64,000 nucleotides of DNA from Oceanobacillus indicireducens (GCF_014647195.1 NZ_BMOS01000004.1:58012-122011), one strand, 5' to 3'. Shown: positions 37,338-47,547, counted from the stretch's first letter. Translations and numbers: made by a program. The notes: generated from the sequence alone by a model not told the origin.

Positions 37338-37739
37338 TTATTTTTGAATATCCTCCAATGTCAACGCCGGATAAATCCCATCCTCATCATGCGTTTCTGT
37401 CCCGACAAGCGGTGGATTAAATACGCAAACCATGCGCATGTCTGTTTTCGTACGTACTTCATGTTTGTCATTTTCATTCAGTACGTAAATCGTTCCTGGC
37501 TTCAGCTGCCAAACTTTACCGGTTTCGATCTGCTCAATCTCCCCTTCCCCTTCTATGACATAGACAGCTTCGATATGATTTTTATACCAGAAATAGTTTT
37601 TCGTACCGCCCTTAATTACCGTATCATTTACACTGAATCCTAATCTATCATGTGCGGAAACAAATCTGCGGCTTCTCCAATTCCCATCTGCTACATCGTC
37701 TTTCGTCCCCACAATATCTTCAAGTGATCTTACAATCAT
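37338..37739 (-). CDS. ectC: Ectoine synthase EctC
   Basis: 133 residues, the standard length. Cupin-fold sequence: MIVRSLEDIVGTKDDVADGN, RRFVSAHDRLGFSVNDT, FWYKNHIEAVYVIEGEGEIE (metal-site Glu) and LNENDKHEVRTKTDMRMVCV with the His ligand. It cyclises N-gamma-acetyl-diaminobutyrate to ectoine in the cytoplasm. AAAAGGAGAAGTAAAAC precedes the ATG. It is the last gene of ectABC; no ectD hydroxylase follows. Confidence 0.96.
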   Translation of the reverse strand: MIVRSLEDIVGTKDDVADGNWRSRRFVSAHDRLGFSVNDTVIKGGTKNYFWYKNHIEAVYVIEGEGEIEQIETGKVWQLKPGTIYVLNENDKHEVRTKTDMRMVCVFNPPLVGTETHDEDGIYPALTLEDIQK

Positions 37740-37771
37740 GTTTTACTTCTCCTTTTGTGTTCATTTTAAAT

Positions 37772-39055
37772 TTAAGCAAGTACATGCTTGATACTAGCTT
37801 CTAGAATTTCTAATCCTTTGCTTAACCCTTCTTCATCTATTATTAATGGAGGAAGGAATTTCACGACTTCATCTTTCGGTCCAGATGTTTCGATGATTAA
37901 ACCGCGCTTGAATGCTTCAGCACAAATTTCTTCCGCAAGTCCATCGACATGCACTGCGATCCCTTGCATCAGTCCTCTCCCCCGCGCTTCAGCCTTTAAT
38001 TCTGGATATTTTTCAACAATGGATTCGGCAGTATCTTTCAAGAAGTCTGCACGCTCCATAATATTTTCGGAAAAATCATCTGTTTCCCAGTAAGTTAACG
38101 CTTCTGTTGCAGCGAGGAATGCCAGGTTGTTTCCACGGAATGTTCCATTATGCTCACCTGGTGTCCATTGGTCATATTCCGGCTTAATCAATGTGATTGC
38201 CATCGGTAGGCCGATTCCGCCAATTGACTTAGACAGGCAGACAATATCAGGGTTAATTCCAGCTGGTTCGAAGCTAAAGAATGTTCCAGTTCTTCCGCAA
38301 CCCGCTTGCACGTCATCAATAATCAATAGAATATCAAAACGTTTACAGATTTCCTCGATTCTTTTCAGCCACTCCATCCGAGCAGCATTAATGCCGCCTT
38401 CCCCTTGTACCGTCTCTAGAATAATTGCAGCCGGCAAATCAACACCAGTACTGCTTCCTTCTAAATAACTTTCCAAATAGAGAGTCGTGTCTTGATCATC
38501 AACGAATTGATCAAATGGCATTGACACTGTGTGGTTTAACGGAATTCCCGCACCCTTTCGCTTCGTTGAATTACCTGTTACGGATAGAGACCCGATTGTC
38601 ATGCCGTGGAAAGCGTTTGTAAAACTGATGACTGTTTCTCTTCCGGTTACTTTTCTTGCAATTTTAAGTGCGCTTTCTACCGTGTTTGTCCCGGTTGGAC
38701 CTGGAAACATAATTTTATAATCGAGGTTTCGAGGTTTAAGGATGGTTTCCTGAAACTTTTCAAGAAACTTCTTTCGTGGAGTCGTTCCCATATCGAGGCT
38801 ATGCAGAATTCCATCATCCTGTATGTACTCGATTAATTTATCTTGCATCGTGTCGTTGTTATGCCCATAATTCAATGCGCCTGCCCCAGCGAAGAAATCA
38901 ATATACTCCTTGCCATCTGTATCCCATAAACGATAGCCCTTCGCTTTTTCAAAAACCGTCGGCCATCCGCGGCTGTAACTCCTTACTGCTGATTCCAATT
39001 CTTTAAAAGTTTTCATTTTCTCGTTATCCATTACTGCTGTTGTCAAAGTACTCAT
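37772..39055 (-). CDS. ectB: Diaminobutyrate--2-oxoglutarate transaminase EctB
   Basis: 427 residues, class III aminotransferase. It shows [68 protein letters not shown] and the PLP lysine in [14 protein letters not shown]. It makes 2,4-diaminobutyrate from aspartate semialdehyde and glutamate, the first ectoine step. The ATG at 39055 touches AAGGG; the ATG at 39031 ([14 protein letters not shown]) may be the real start, since the family usually begins close to FEELES. Confidence 0.96.
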   Translation of the reverse strand: MSTLTTAVMDNEKMKTFKELESAVRSYSRGWPTVFEKAKGYRLWDTDGKEYIDFFAGAGALNYGHNNDTMQDKLIEYIQDDGILHSLDMGTTPRKKFLEKFQETILKPRNLDYKIMFPGPTGTNTVESALKIARKVTGRETVISFTNAFHGMTIGSLSVTGNSTKRKGAGIPLNHTVSMPFDQFVDDQDTTLYLESYLEGSSTGVDLPAAIILETVQGEGGINAARMEWLKRIEEICKRFDILLIIDDVQAGCGRTGTFFSFEPAGINPDIVCLSKSIGGIGLPMAITLIKPEYDQWTPGEHNGTFRGNNLAFLAATEALTYWETDDFSENIMERADFLKDTAESIVEKYPELKAEARGRGLMQGIAVHVDGLAEEICAEAFKRGLIIETSGPKDEVVKFLPPLIIDEEGLSKGLEILEASIKHVLA

Positions 39056-39068
39056 CCCTTATCATTTT

Positions 39069-39614
39069 TTATTTATTCACAGGCCCTATTCTGTAAAGCC
39101 ATTCTTCTTCATGAGTTTCATTTTCAGCCTCTGGAAAGATTTCCGATTCAAAGTATTTACTGATCTTATAATTGGCTTGATGTTTCCTCGCAAGACCAAT
39201 GAATAAATTATTCGAAGCTGTATTCGACGTTGTTACAGTAGTTTCAATATACTGAATTTCTTCGCAAGACTTACGCTCTAAAAGCTGATTCAGCATTCGA
39301 GTTGCCAACCCTTGCCCCCGCTGTGATGCGTGAACAGCGACCTGCCAAATAAATAATGTGTCGGGATTATCCGGATGAATAAATCCAGATACAAATGCAA
39401 CAGGCTTTCGAATATAACCTCTCTCTTCAATCGCTACAATGGATGTCTCGGAAAATATCTCACACCACATAATATAGCTGTAAGAAGAATTCAAATCGAG
39501 GTTGCTAGTCTGCTTAATCAGTTCCCAAACAGCCGCCCCATCTTCCTTGTTCGGTTTCCTAAAATGAAGTTCCTTTTTAACAATTGGCTTCTCAGCCGTT
39601 TCTAACGTTTTAAT
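39069..39614 (-). CDS. ectA: Diaminobutyrate acetyltransferase EctA, apparent ATT start
   Basis: GNAT enzyme that acetylates diaminobutyrate using acetyl-CoA. Family sequence begins at ELHFRKPNKEDGAAVWELI and continues DLNSSYSYIMWCEIFSETSI, FVSGFIHPDNPDTLFIWQVA and SQRGQGLATRMLNQLL (acetyl-CoA loop). The conserved N-terminus extends at least 30 codons upstream of the only in-frame TTG (39494), yet no ATG, GTG or TTG exists in that stretch. The best start is ATT at 39614, seven bases after AGGTGG, giving 181 residues, a normal EctA length. A mutated or misread ATG is the alternative. Confidence 0.9.
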   Translation of the reverse strand: MKTLETAEKPIVKKELHFRKPNKEDGAAVWELIKQTSNLDLNSSYSYIMWCEIFSETSIVAIEERGYIRKPVAFVSGFIHPDNPDTLFIWQVAVHASQRGQGLATRMLNQLLERKSCEEIQYIETTVTTSNTASNNLFIGLARKHQANYKISKYFESEIFPEAENETHEEEWLYRIGPVNK

Positions 39615-39656
39615 GCTCCCACCACCTAAGTTAATTTTTAATTTTCATTCTTTTAA

Positions 39657-39685
39657 AGCTTAACGTTAATAAAAAGTTACGTCAA
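39657..39685 (-). promoter_or_regulatory. Candidate promoter of ectABC
   Basis: TTGACG (39680-39685), 17-base spacer, TAAGCT (39657-39662). The weak -10 with a good -35 is common in osmotically induced promoters, but this is a guess from spacing alone. Confidence 0.4.
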
Positions 39686-39689
39686 AACG

Positions 39690-40327
39690 GATAAAACAGG
39701 ATATAGTGGGATTAAACATGGTTAAGCTGGATTAGCTTACTGTGGCCTATAGATGTCTATAAATAACTGGTAAATAGTTGCTGATTGTCTGCATAACTGC
39801 GGATTCTGTTTTTCGTCTTCATTAAAAAAACAACATTGGAGCTTGATCTAGAGCCTTTTATCGGGGCGTTTAATTTTGTTTGATATTTTTTGTAATGTTT
39901 TCTTATCATTAATTGGTGCGGGACGATTGTATATTATAACGGTGCTCCGGCAGTCCATACTGTAGTACAGCCTTAAAAATTTCACTTGACTGCTCTTGGT
40001 CCAAAAGGAAGAGCTCCCCCCCATCTATCATAGGTACCTCTTTACGTTATAATTCATTTGATATTTAAGTATTTGCACACCCTCGTTTTTAAATAACCAT
40101 CCAAATTCGATAAAGTTCGGCATTTTACGATTGATGACAGCATTTAGGAAGTGTATTAACCACTTCACCTCGTTTAAATAAGAGCTTTATCAGTGGAAAT
40201 TAGAAAAGTTCATCCATCTATTACGTGACATTGGGGTCGGAACAATTGTCTCCCGGGATGGGGTAAGTTTTTTATCGGGGGAGTGTGTGAATTCCTTTAG
40301 TTGTTTAAAAAATTTGGTTAAAAAAGA
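39690..40327. other. Gene-free region between ectABC and ilvD
   Basis: No intact gene. Around 39900-40040 the minus strand reads ELFLLDQEQSSEIFKAVLQY and GLPEHRYNIQSS without a start, faintly like the core of a DDE transposase, too weak to name. A GC-richer patch at 40220-40270 holds the near-palindrome GGAACAATTGTCTCC. Confidence 0.4.
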
Positions 40328-40370
40328 GGAAATAAACATTTGGTTTCCAAGAGACCAAACGTCTATTTCC
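40328..40370 (-). terminator. Terminator of ilvD
   Basis: GGAAATAGACGTTTGGT pairs with ACCAAATGTTTATTTCC with small bulges, followed on the minus strand by TCTTTTTT. Confidence 0.75.
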
Positions 40371-40422
40371 TTAGGCTTTGATGCTTTACGATTAATCCAT
40401 TAAGGTAATTTATTGCATCAAA

Positions 40423-42093
40423 CTATATACTCATTACGCCACCTTTAGATGCATTAGTTACCAACTTCGAATACCTTCCTAACCATCCTTGTTTAATCTT
40501 CGGTTCGAATGGTGGCAGGTTTTTCTTTCTTTCTGCTAAAACTTCATCTGTTAGGTCAACGTTGATTGTACGATTTGGTAGGTCAATCGTAATCATATCT
40601 CCGTTTTCAATTAATGCAATTGGGCCACCTTCTGCAGCTTCAGGTGAAATATGTCCGACTGAAATTCCGCGCGATGCACCGGAAAATCGGCCGTCTGTGA
40701 GAAGTGCAACAGATTTACCAAGTCCGCGTCCCATTATAGCAGAAGTTGGAGCGAGCATCTCCGGCATACCCGGCCCGCCTTTGGGTCCTTCATAACGAAT
40801 AACGACAACATGCCCTTCTTTTACTGTACCGTTATCAATCGCTTCTTGCGCTTCATCTTGTGAGTTAAAAACAATGGCTTCACCAACAAACACTTTAATG
40901 CTCGGGTCTACCGCACCAACTTTAATGACGGCACCCTCTGGCGCTAGGTTACCGAAAAGGATCGACAGTCCACCAACTGGGCTGTATGGATTGTCTTTCG
41001 TACGAATAACTTGATCATTAGTGATTTCATAATCGCTAACAAGCTCCCCCATCGTTTGGCCTGTAATCGTCAAGCGTTCAGGGTGCATGGCGCCTGGAGT
41101 CTTCGTTAGTTCATTAATAATCGCACTGACGCCACCTGCTTTGTTTATATCATCCATCGAGATGTCGGATGCAGGCATGATTTTTGCAAGATATGGCACG
41201 CGTTCTGCGACTTTATTAATCTCTTCCAACGAATACTCAATACCGGCTTCATTCGCAATTGCTAATGTATGTAAAACTGTATTGGTGGAACCACCCATTG
41301 CCATATCCAATGCAAATGCATCATCAATCGCTTCTTTTGTAATCAGGTCACGAGGTTTAACGTCTTCTTTCACCATGCGCACGAGATGTTTAGCAGCTTC
41401 ATAGATTAATTCTTTCCGCTTTTCACTTGTGGCGACAATCGATCCGTTCCCAGGAAGTGCAAGCCCTAACATTTCCATTAAACAGTTCATCGAATTGGCT
41501 GTAAACATTCCTGAACAAGAGCCGCATGTCGGACAAGCATTTTGTTCGATGAATTCGAATTCTTCTTCTGACATTTTACCAGCTTTCACCGAACCAACAC
41601 CCTCAAAAACGGATGTTAATGATAAATTCTTCCCATCTTGGCTAACCCCCGCTTCCATCGGTCCGCCGGAAACAAAAACAGAAGGAACGTTGGTACGAGC
41701 CGCTGCCATTAGCATTCCGGGTGTGATTTTATCACAGTTTGGAATGTAGAAGACACCGTCAAACCAGTGAGCATTAATGACCGTTTCTGCACTGTCAGCA
41801 ATTAGTTCCCGACTTGGGAGAGAATAACGCATTCCAATATGTCCCATAGCAATCCCATCATCGACACCGATTGTATTAAATTCAAATGGAATACCACCGG
41901 CTTCATAAATCGCATCTTTTACGACGTCAGCAAATTCACGCAAGTGCACATGTCCTGGAATAATATCAATATAAGAGTTACATACCCCGATAAATGGCTT
42001 TTGTAAATCCCCGGGTTTTACTTTTCCAGTCGCATATAAGAGACTGCGGTGTGGACCACGATCAAGTCCGATTTTGATTTTATCACTTCTCAT
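40423..42093 (-). CDS. ilvD: Dihydroxy-acid dehydratase IlvD
   Basis: 556 residues from the ATG at 42093, with AAAGGG seven bases upstream. Fe-S cluster and substrate motifs: [65 protein letters not shown] and [20 protein letters not shown]. All three cluster cysteines are present. It dehydrates dihydroxyisovalerate and dihydroxymethylvalerate in valine and isoleucine synthesis. It is separated from other ilv genes and sits beside a GntR/FCD regulator, which also leaves room for a sugar-acid dehydratase role; the N-terminus is typical of Bacillus IlvD. Confidence 0.9.
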   Translation of the reverse strand: MRSDKIKIGLDRGPHRSLLYATGKVKPGDLQKPFIGVCNSYIDIIPGHVHLREFADVVKDAIYEAGGIPFEFNTIGVDDGIAMGHIGMRYSLPSRELIADSAETVINAHWFDGVFYIPNCDKITPGMLMAAARTNVPSVFVSGGPMEAGVSQDGKNLSLTSVFEGVGSVKAGKMSEEEFEFIEQNACPTCGSCSGMFTANSMNCLMEMLGLALPGNGSIVATSEKRKELIYEAAKHLVRMVKEDVKPRDLITKEAIDDAFALDMAMGGSTNTVLHTLAIANEAGIEYSLEEINKVAERVPYLAKIMPASDISMDDINKAGGVSAIINELTKTPGAMHPERLTITGQTMGELVSDYEITNDQVIRTKDNPYSPVGGLSILFGNLAPEGAVIKVGAVDPSIKVFVGEAIVFNSQDEAQEAIDNGTVKEGHVVVIRYEGPKGGPGMPEMLAPTSAIMGRGLGKSVALLTDGRFSGASRGISVGHISPEAAEGGPIALIENGDMITIDLPNRTINVDLTDEVLAERKKNLPPFEPKIKQGWLGRYSKLVTNASKGGVMSI

Positions 42094-42130
42094 TTTATTC
42101 ACCCTTTAAAAAAATTTAAATATTATTGTT

Positions 42131-42168
42131 ATTTTAAATGTTGAGTTGTCTGCTGTCAACAACGTTGT
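42131..42168 (-). promoter_or_regulatory. ilvD promoter with overlapping palindrome
   Basis: TTGACA (42154-42159), 17-base spacer, TAAAAT (42131-42136): near-consensus SigA. The palindrome ACAACGTTGT (42159-42168) abuts the -35 and could be an operator for the adjacent GntR protein. Confidence 0.65.
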
Positions 42169-42241
42169 ATGACTTCGTTATGAACTTTAAAGCGTTTATA
42201 AAGTGAAGGATTACAGACCGTTAATGGGTAATAAAAAATAA

Positions 42242-42272
42242 GAACCCCTATGACTTCAATCATAAGAGGTTC
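42242..42272 (-). terminator. Terminator hairpin at the end of the GntR gene
   Basis: GAACC..TATGA pairs with TCATA..GGTTC around a short loop; it overlaps the stop codon of the gene at 42271. Confidence 0.5.
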
Positions 42273-42945
42273 AATCCAATCCCAGTGCTTTCATCGCATG
42301 TAAAATATGAATCTTCATTGCACTTCTTGCCCCTTCTGGGTTGCGGTTTCGCATAAAGTCCATAATCATACGATGATCACTGATTGTATCTTTAATCGCC
42401 ATTTCTTTTTCATTCGTTAAAATAACGCCTTTTGCAATCGCTCGTTGAATGACAGGCATTAGTCTTTCCATAAATGCATTGTGTGTCGCTTTCACAATGC
42501 ATTTATGGAATTTATGCTCCACTTCTGTGCGATCTTCGTTGTTTTTTACTTTTTCTTCTATTAATAAACCATAATCAATAATTCGTTTTAACTCGGCTTC
42601 ACTCGCTCGAATCGTTGCAAGGTAGGCAACCTCTGGTTCAAAGATGAGACGGATTTCATATAAATCTTTCGTGTCGATTTTAGCATCGGCAAGGAAGCTT
42701 AAGGATTCGATATTGTTGATGTCAACGTCATCTTTGACATATGTACCTTTTCCACGGCGGATTTCTAAAATGCTGTTTGTCACAAGAATGCGGATTGCTT
42801 CCCGTAACGTTGTCCGGCTGATATCAAGTTCTTCGGATAGCTCGATTTCGTTTGGTAGTTTATCTCCTGGTTTAAAACGTTTTTCTATAGAAATCATCGC
42901 AATAATATCGTCTGCAATATGGTCAGATAATCTTTTTTGAACCAT
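42271..42945 (-). CDS. GntR-family (FadR/FCD) transcriptional regulator
   Basis: 224 residues from the ATG at 42945. Winged helix: DDIIAMISIEKRFKPGDKLP and ELDISRTTLREAIRILVTNS, then GKGTYVKDD. The FCD domain includes YEIRLIFEPEVAYLATIRAS and EHKFHKCIVKATHN, with Asp/His metal ligands. The P-G-D-K-L-P wing is typical of FadR-type regulators of organic acid, sugar acid or gluconate genes. It lies upstream of and in line with ilvD, its likely target. Confidence 0.9.
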   Translation of the reverse strand: MVQKRLSDHIADDIIAMISIEKRFKPGDKLPNEIELSEELDISRTTLREAIRILVTNSILEIRRGKGTYVKDDVDINNIESLSFLADAKIDTKDLYEIRLIFEPEVAYLATIRASEAELKRIIDYGLLIEEKVKNNEDRTEVEHKFHKCIVKATHNAFMERLMPVIQRAIAKGVILTNEKEMAIKDTISDHRMIMDFMRNRNPEGARSAMKIHILHAMKALGLD

Positions 42946-43069
42946 ATACTTTATCACCCTGTTTTGTTTTCTTATTAGTATAGCATATAGGTTATAAAAG
43001 CAGATTTCGATAAGTGACAGGAAGCAATAAAAGTCCTATGATAAGTAAGAAACACGCGGAATCGATTTC

Positions 43070-43804
43070 TTATTTCTTTCTATACTTATCATTAACCACC
43101 ACATACCCAACATGGTTAATCTTATCCCACTCTGTCTTCTTGTAATTGAGCATCTTAAGCATGTGATTAATCCATTCAAAGTCATATTCTCTAAAATTGA
43201 AAGAGTCCGCCCAAGCTTTGGTATCTTCATGATCAGGATGATTTGGATCCCTGTAAATTTCAAGAAATTCATAAAAATTGTCCATCCCGCCCACATCTTC
43301 AGGTGGCGCAGTTCCCGCTCCATCCAGAAGGGTAGGATAACCAAAATAGTAATCATCGACTATTTTTTCAAGTTTAATCGTGAAATTCCAATTATCGCCG
43401 TAATCATAGACATAGTTAATTTCTTTGTATTTTTCCAAGTATCCATCAATTTTTAAACCACTAGGTTTCCGAACTTCTGCCTGCTCCCTCCCTTGATATT
43501 TTTGCTCGAATACCCGCATATTATCTGGCATTGTCTCTAATCGTTTTTTGAAAACAGCCTTGTTCTTTTTATAATTCTGATACTCCAGATATGCTTCTTC
43601 ATTATTCGTTACTTTTATATTTTCTTCTATCAAGTTAAATTCATAGAGGTGATAGCCATCTGAAGGATAGCCTCCCTGAAAATTGGTCACAGTTTGGATC
43701 GAATCATGCAATCTTTTATAAGTTGCGTCCGCTGGCATAATGACGCTTCTCCAAATTAATGGATTGGATTCTTTTAGTTCTATCGTTATAATATATGCTT
43801 TCAT
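43070..43804 (-). CDS. Plasmid pRiA4b ORF-3 family protein
   Basis: 244 residues from the ATG at 43804. The family signature is near the N-terminus: YIITIELKESNPLIWRSVIM, then LHDSIQTVTNFQGGYPSDGY and HLYEFNLI. The second half has YVYDYGDNWNFTIKLEKIV and GAGTAPPEDVGGMDNFYEF, both typical of PF07929. The function of the family is unknown; members are scattered on plasmids and chromosomes and often lie in accessory regions. Single gene. Confidence 0.88.
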   Translation of the reverse strand: MKAYIITIELKESNPLIWRSVIMPADATYKRLHDSIQTVTNFQGGYPSDGYHLYEFNLIEENIKVTNNEEAYLEYQNYKKNKAVFKKRLETMPDNMRVFEQKYQGREQAEVRKPSGLKIDGYLEKYKEINYVYDYGDNWNFTIKLEKIVDDYYFGYPTLLDGAGTAPPEDVGGMDNFYEFLEIYRDPNHPDHEDTKAWADSFNFREYDFEWINHMLKMLNYKKTEWDKINHVGYVVVNDKYRKK

Positions 43805-43883
43805 TTTGTTGATACGCTCCTTGCTTGATTCTATTATTAGTGATTGTATCATCACCTCTCCCTCGCCTATTAATAGAATTTAA

Positions 43884-45395
43884 TTAGTTCCGAGAATCTG
43901 CAACAACACGCAATTGCCGCTTCAGTATCTTACCACTAGCATTCCGCGGCAATTCCTCTACTATTTCCACTTGTTTCGGAACTTTGAAGTTCGCTAAATG
44001 AGCCCTTACATGCTCGAGGATTTTTTCTTTTGTAATCGGAGCTTTTACAACGATAAAGGCAGACACTGCTTCAATCCACTTTTCATCCGGCACACCGACA
44101 ACAGCAACTTCAGCAATCTCAGGCAGCTGATAAATACAATCCTCAATCTCCCTTGAAGCAACAAGCACCCCACCGGTGTTAATAACATCCCTCACACGAT
44201 CAACCACTTCGATAAAGCCATTCTCATCCTGCTTAACGAGGTCACCAGAGCGGAACCATCCATCGACAAAAGCATCTTCTGTAGCTGCGGGCTTGTTCCA
44301 ATAACCAAGGCAAAGTTGAGGAGAGCGGTAAGCAATTTCACCAAGTTCACCGATTGCGACACGATTACCCTCTGAGCCCACGACTTGTGCCTCAACGAAC
44401 AATAGAGGTCTGCCTGCTGAACCTGGATGGTCTGCATGCTCTTCTGGACGCAGGACCGTACAAGCTGGCCCCATTTCAGATTGGCCGAACACATTGTAAA
44501 AACCGAGTTTCGGCAAATGACTTTGTAACCTTTCAAGAATTGGTCCAGGCATAATCGAAGCACCGTAATACGCTTTCCGCAGCGTATCAAGCTCACGAAC
44601 CGCGAGATCCGGATGATTCGCTAAGGAAACCCAAACGGTTGGTGCGGCAAAGAAGGAAGTAATCGCTTCTTGTTCCATCGTTGCTAGCACCTCTTCAGGA
44701 ACTGGTGCAGGTAGAATCTTATTCCAGCCTCCGACCATTAGAGCAGGCAGCAAGAACACATGCATCTGTGCCGAATGATAGAGCGGCAAACTATGAAGCG
44801 CCCTGTCCGACTCCTCAATGTCCAATCCTTGAATACAACTCATATAATGGTAAATCAAGGCACGATGTGTCATAATCGCACCCTTTGGATCAGACGTTGT
44901 CCCCGACGTGTAGAGAAGCTGCGCAATATCTGTATCTTCCACAGCAAATTCATCATCCTGCAAGGTTTTATCATCGTCACTCAGAGCCCATGTAAGGATT
45001 TCCTCTTCAAAAAGCAAAACACTCCGCTCACGATTTGACTTCGTTTTAGTGATTGTCTCTGCTAATTCACAGTCAGCAAAGATAAGAACCGGGTCCGAAT
45101 CGCTAAGAATATAGTCAAGCTCATCTCCATGTAATTGAAAATTCACTGGGACATGAATGGCGCCTAAACGGGCAGTTGCCAAGAATAAAAGTACATACAT
45201 ATCGGAATTTCTTCCATAAGCGGCGACACGGTCTCCTTTTGTAACACCTTGTCCACGCAAGCCCTGCGCAACACGTGTAACTGCTTTATCCAGTTCTAAG
45301 TAACTCCATTCCCTGTCATCAAAAATAATAGCAGTGCTATTTGGGACACGCGCGGCTGTACGTCGGATCGTTTCGGCTATAGTGCTTGTTCTCAC
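43884..45395 (-). CDS. Acyl-CoA synthetase (AMP-binding, fatty-acid--CoA ligase)
   Basis: 503 residues. Motifs: LLYTSGTTSDPKGAIMTHRA (P-loop), NVFGQSEMGPACT, WFRSGDLVKQDENGFIEVV with DRVRDVINTGGVLVASREIE, and PRNASGKILKRQLR with the catalytic lysine near the end. It forms acyl-adenylate and then acyl-CoA. It differs clearly from the other ligase at 33159 and the two are not adjacent copies. GTG start with AGAGGA upstream. An SDR relic lies just upstream, so this was perhaps a two-gene lipid locus. Confidence 0.88.
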   Translation of the reverse strand: MRTSTIAETIRRTAARVPNSTAIIFDDREWSYLELDKAVTRVAQGLRGQGVTKGDRVAAYGRNSDMYVLLFLATARLGAIHVPVNFQLHGDELDYILSDSDPVLIFADCELAETITKTKSNRERSVLLFEEEILTWALSDDDKTLQDDEFAVEDTDIAQLLYTSGTTSDPKGAIMTHRALIYHYMSCIQGLDIEESDRALHSLPLYHSAQMHVFLLPALMVGGWNKILPAPVPEEVLATMEQEAITSFFAAPTVWVSLANHPDLAVRELDTLRKAYYGASIMPGPILERLQSHLPKLGFYNVFGQSEMGPACTVLRPEEHADHPGSAGRPLLFVEAQVVGSEGNRVAIGELGEIAYRSPQLCLGYWNKPAATEDAFVDGWFRSGDLVKQDENGFIEVVDRVRDVINTGGVLVASREIEDCIYQLPEIAEVAVVGVPDEKWIEAVSAFIVVKAPITKEKILEHVRAHLANFKVPKQVEIVEELPRNASGKILKRQLRVVADSRN

Positions 45396-45428
45396 GGTTC
45401 ATTCATCCTCTCTAATTTGGTGGTAGCT

Positions 45429-45588
45429 TTAATAGCTTAATAATAAAACCTCACCCGGAACTACAGGTAAGACTTTTCCTCTATCAACTACGAGAGATTG
45501 CCCCTTAATATACTTAACTTCTTCGGATGCAAAGAAACAAACTGCCACTCCAATATCCTCTAGTTCACCATAGGGATTCTGTCTGTTA
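45429..45588 (-). pseudogene. C-terminal fragment of an SDR oxidoreductase
   Basis: About 50 codons in one frame with no start: NPYGELEDIGVAVCFFASEE, VKYIKGQSLVVDRGKVL. This is the C-terminal end of classical SDRs (family: EDIAxAVxFLASxEAxYITG..LxVDGG). The catalytic and cofactor parts are missing. It is unlike the 19.7 kb SDR and is a separate relic. Confidence 0.7.
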
Positions 45589-45589
45589 A

Positions 45590-45936
45590 CCTAAACATAT
45601 TAGTTAGTTTCCTCTTTTAGCATTAAAAATAGAAACTTTTTTGCCATTATCGGATCGTTCGCAGATTTTTTCCAATCGTTGCTGGGTTGACGAATTTCGC
45701 TATTATTTATTATATTAGTAATTCAACTCTCGAACACCAATTATGTGATTATTGTGAATATTACAAGTAAATATTCACCTATGTTACGATGGAGTGATAT
45801 GGACCAAAAGAAGAGATAGAATCTACATACTACATGGGAAACAAAGTAAGTACATATGTCACTCAGGTGTTCACCGTCAAGAAGAGCATCCCTCCCCTTA
45901 ACACATTAGACACGAAATATCCTCTCCAGCCTACAT
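45590..45936. other. Gene-free region
   Basis: I see no gene, hairpin terminator or convincing promoter here. Confidence 0.4.
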
Positions 45937-46497
45937 TTAAAAAATCAAATCTAAATCAATGAACAAATCATCGAATATATTAACCTTTACTTTATCTTGC
46001 TTTGAAAATGTTCCCTTTTTGACAAATTCCTTGTTCTCCAATAAATAAACTTCAATTAAATCATAAGCTGGATCCACTATCCAATACTCTTTAACACCGC
46101 TATTTTTATAGAGATTAAATTTTGTCACCTTATCTTTTTGAGCAGTTGACTTAGATAATATCTCAATAACTAAATCCGGAGCTCCCGCAATATGATTTTC
46201 TTTCTTCTTACTTTTATCGCAAATAACAGAGATATCTGGACGAACCCACTCTCTTATTTTCGTAACGTCCTCTAGACCTTCTAATGAAACATCAATTTCA
46301 GGTATCACTTCGCACTTCTTCCCCCGTAGATAAATGTTAAATTCTGTTACGAGTTCCTTTGCAATTGTTTGGTGCTTCACACTTGGAGAGGGGGACATAT
46401 TATAAAGTTCGCCATCAATTATTTCGTATTTTATATTTTCACCCATACTTAAATATTGATCATAAGTTAACATATTATCTTCTTTTCTTAAAGGCAT
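45937..46497 (-). CDS. Uma2-family (DUF820) putative endonuclease
   Basis: 186 residues. The PD-(D/E)XK fold of Uma2 is visible: YDQYLSMGENIKYEIIDGEL, SPSPSVKHQTIAKELV, VRPDISVICDK and PDLVIEILSKSTAQKD, with YKNSGVKEYWIVDPAYDLIE at the end. Catalytic acidic residues are present. Such proteins are abundant in cyanobacteria and some Firmicutes; their targets are unknown, although some lineages link them to transposon-like spread. GGGGAGGTAGAAAAC precedes the ATG. Single gene. Confidence 0.88.
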   Translation of the reverse strand: MPLRKEDNMLTYDQYLSMGENIKYEIIDGELYNMSPSPSVKHQTIAKELVTEFNIYLRGKKCEVIPEIDVSLEGLEDVTKIREWVRPDISVICDKSKKKENHIAGAPDLVIEILSKSTAQKDKVTKFNLYKNSGVKEYWIVDPAYDLIEVYLLENKEFVKKGTFSKQDKVKVNIFDDLFIDLDLIF

Positions 46498-46592
46498 CGT
46501 TTTCTACCTCCCCTTGTATAGTATACTACACTTTATTTTCATTTTATTCTACACAAATTAAGGTAATCTTCTGCCCTCCTTCATTACAAAAA

Positions 46593-46626
46593 ACCCCCAA
46601 AGATATTCATTCTTACCTTTGAGGGT
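46593..46626 (-). terminator. Terminator of the FMN reductase gene
   Basis: ACCCTCAAAG pairs with CTTTGGGGGT (one mismatch), then TTTTTT on the minus strand. Confidence 0.8.
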
Positions 46627-46644
46627 CAATCTCCATAATTTCAC

Positions 46645-47262
46645 TTACTCACTCAAATTTCCCTCCGCAGGGATCGGATTATCCTTCAATATCTTCGCTA
46701 AGTGAACAAGATTATGACTTGCAATCTGTGCATTTTTTTGTGTGAATTCATTATTTTTATCTTTGGCCTCAATGTAAGATGGGCCTGGACCGGCATCCCC
46801 CACCCAGTAGGACAGTGGATTAGGTGGCAAGGAGAATCCAAAATGTCCTAAGCTAAAGAGAATATCTCTTGCCGCATGTTTGGCACCATCTTCATTACCA
46901 GTCACTACAGCCCCGGCAACTTTATTATAATAGACGGGTTGTCCTTTATCATTCGTTTCAGAACCGGACCCACTAATTCGTTCCAGAACCATTTTGGCAA
47001 CACTACTCTTTTCACCAATCCACAAAGGTGTTCCAAAGAGTAGAATATCAGCATTTTCTATTTTCTCTGCAATTACTGGCCACTCGTCCCCGTCGCCCAT
47101 ATCAGCCTCAACGCCAAATGCTATATGATAATCTACTACTCGAATCGTTTCTGTTTCTATTTGTTTTTCTCTAAAGACATTGATGAACTCTTCTAACAAA
47201 GCATCAGTATTGGACACTTCATTAGAGGGTTTTAAGGAACAGTTTAAGATTAATGCTTTCAT
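46645..47262 (-). CDS. NADPH-dependent FMN reductase / flavodoxin-fold oxidoreductase
   Basis: 205 residues from the ATG at 47262; a GTG at 47271 is less well spaced from GGAAG. Flavodoxin fold: KALILNCSLKPSNEVSNTD (phosphate loop), ADILLFGTPLWIGEKSSVAK (isoalloxazine loop) and VAGAVVTGNEDGAKHAARDI. It resembles YwqN/WrbA-like flavoproteins that reduce quinones, azo or nitro compounds. Substrate not determinable. Monocistronic. Confidence 0.85.
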   Translation of the reverse strand: MKALILNCSLKPSNEVSNTDALLEEFINVFREKQIETETIRVVDYHIAFGVEADMGDGDEWPVIAEKIENADILLFGTPLWIGEKSSVAKMVLERISGSGSETNDKGQPVYYNKVAGAVVTGNEDGAKHAARDILFSLGHFGFSLPPNPLSYWVGDAGPGPSYIEAKDKNNEFTQKNAQIASHNLVHLAKILKDNPIPAEGNLSE

Positions 47263-47409
47263 AAAAGACACTTCCTTTCTTTAATATATATTGTTTCTTC
47301 CCGATTTCCTTAATGTATAATCGTTGTTCAGATAACTAGATCATTTTCGCTGCGCTAGGTACGTTACCTAACAATTATTGATACAACTCAAGAGTTGACA
47401 GATATAAAA

Positions 47410-47446
47410 AACGAGTCAATCAGGGATATTTCCCGATTAACTCGTT
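47410..47446 (-). terminator. Terminator of the nitrilase/DUF2848 operon
   Basis: AACGAGT..AATC.GGG pairs with CCC.GATT..ACTCGTT; on the minus strand a TTTTTT tract follows. Confidence 0.8.
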
Positions 47447-47547
47447 GAATCAACTTAGAATCTTAAAATCTATTCTTACTTCTACTAAAAAGTAGTTTGG
47501 CAGTCCTACTCTCTATAGCAGGCTTCATTTACTATTGGACTCTAAAG

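Noticed and set aside
39069-39494. ectA starting at TTG 39494
   Set aside because: This would remove about 40 conserved residues of the GNAT fold, including the first strand; the conserved frame continues upstream.
40220-40270. Short palindromic patch as a functional operator
   Set aside because: The symmetry is imperfect and there is no promoter or gene start close enough to regulate.
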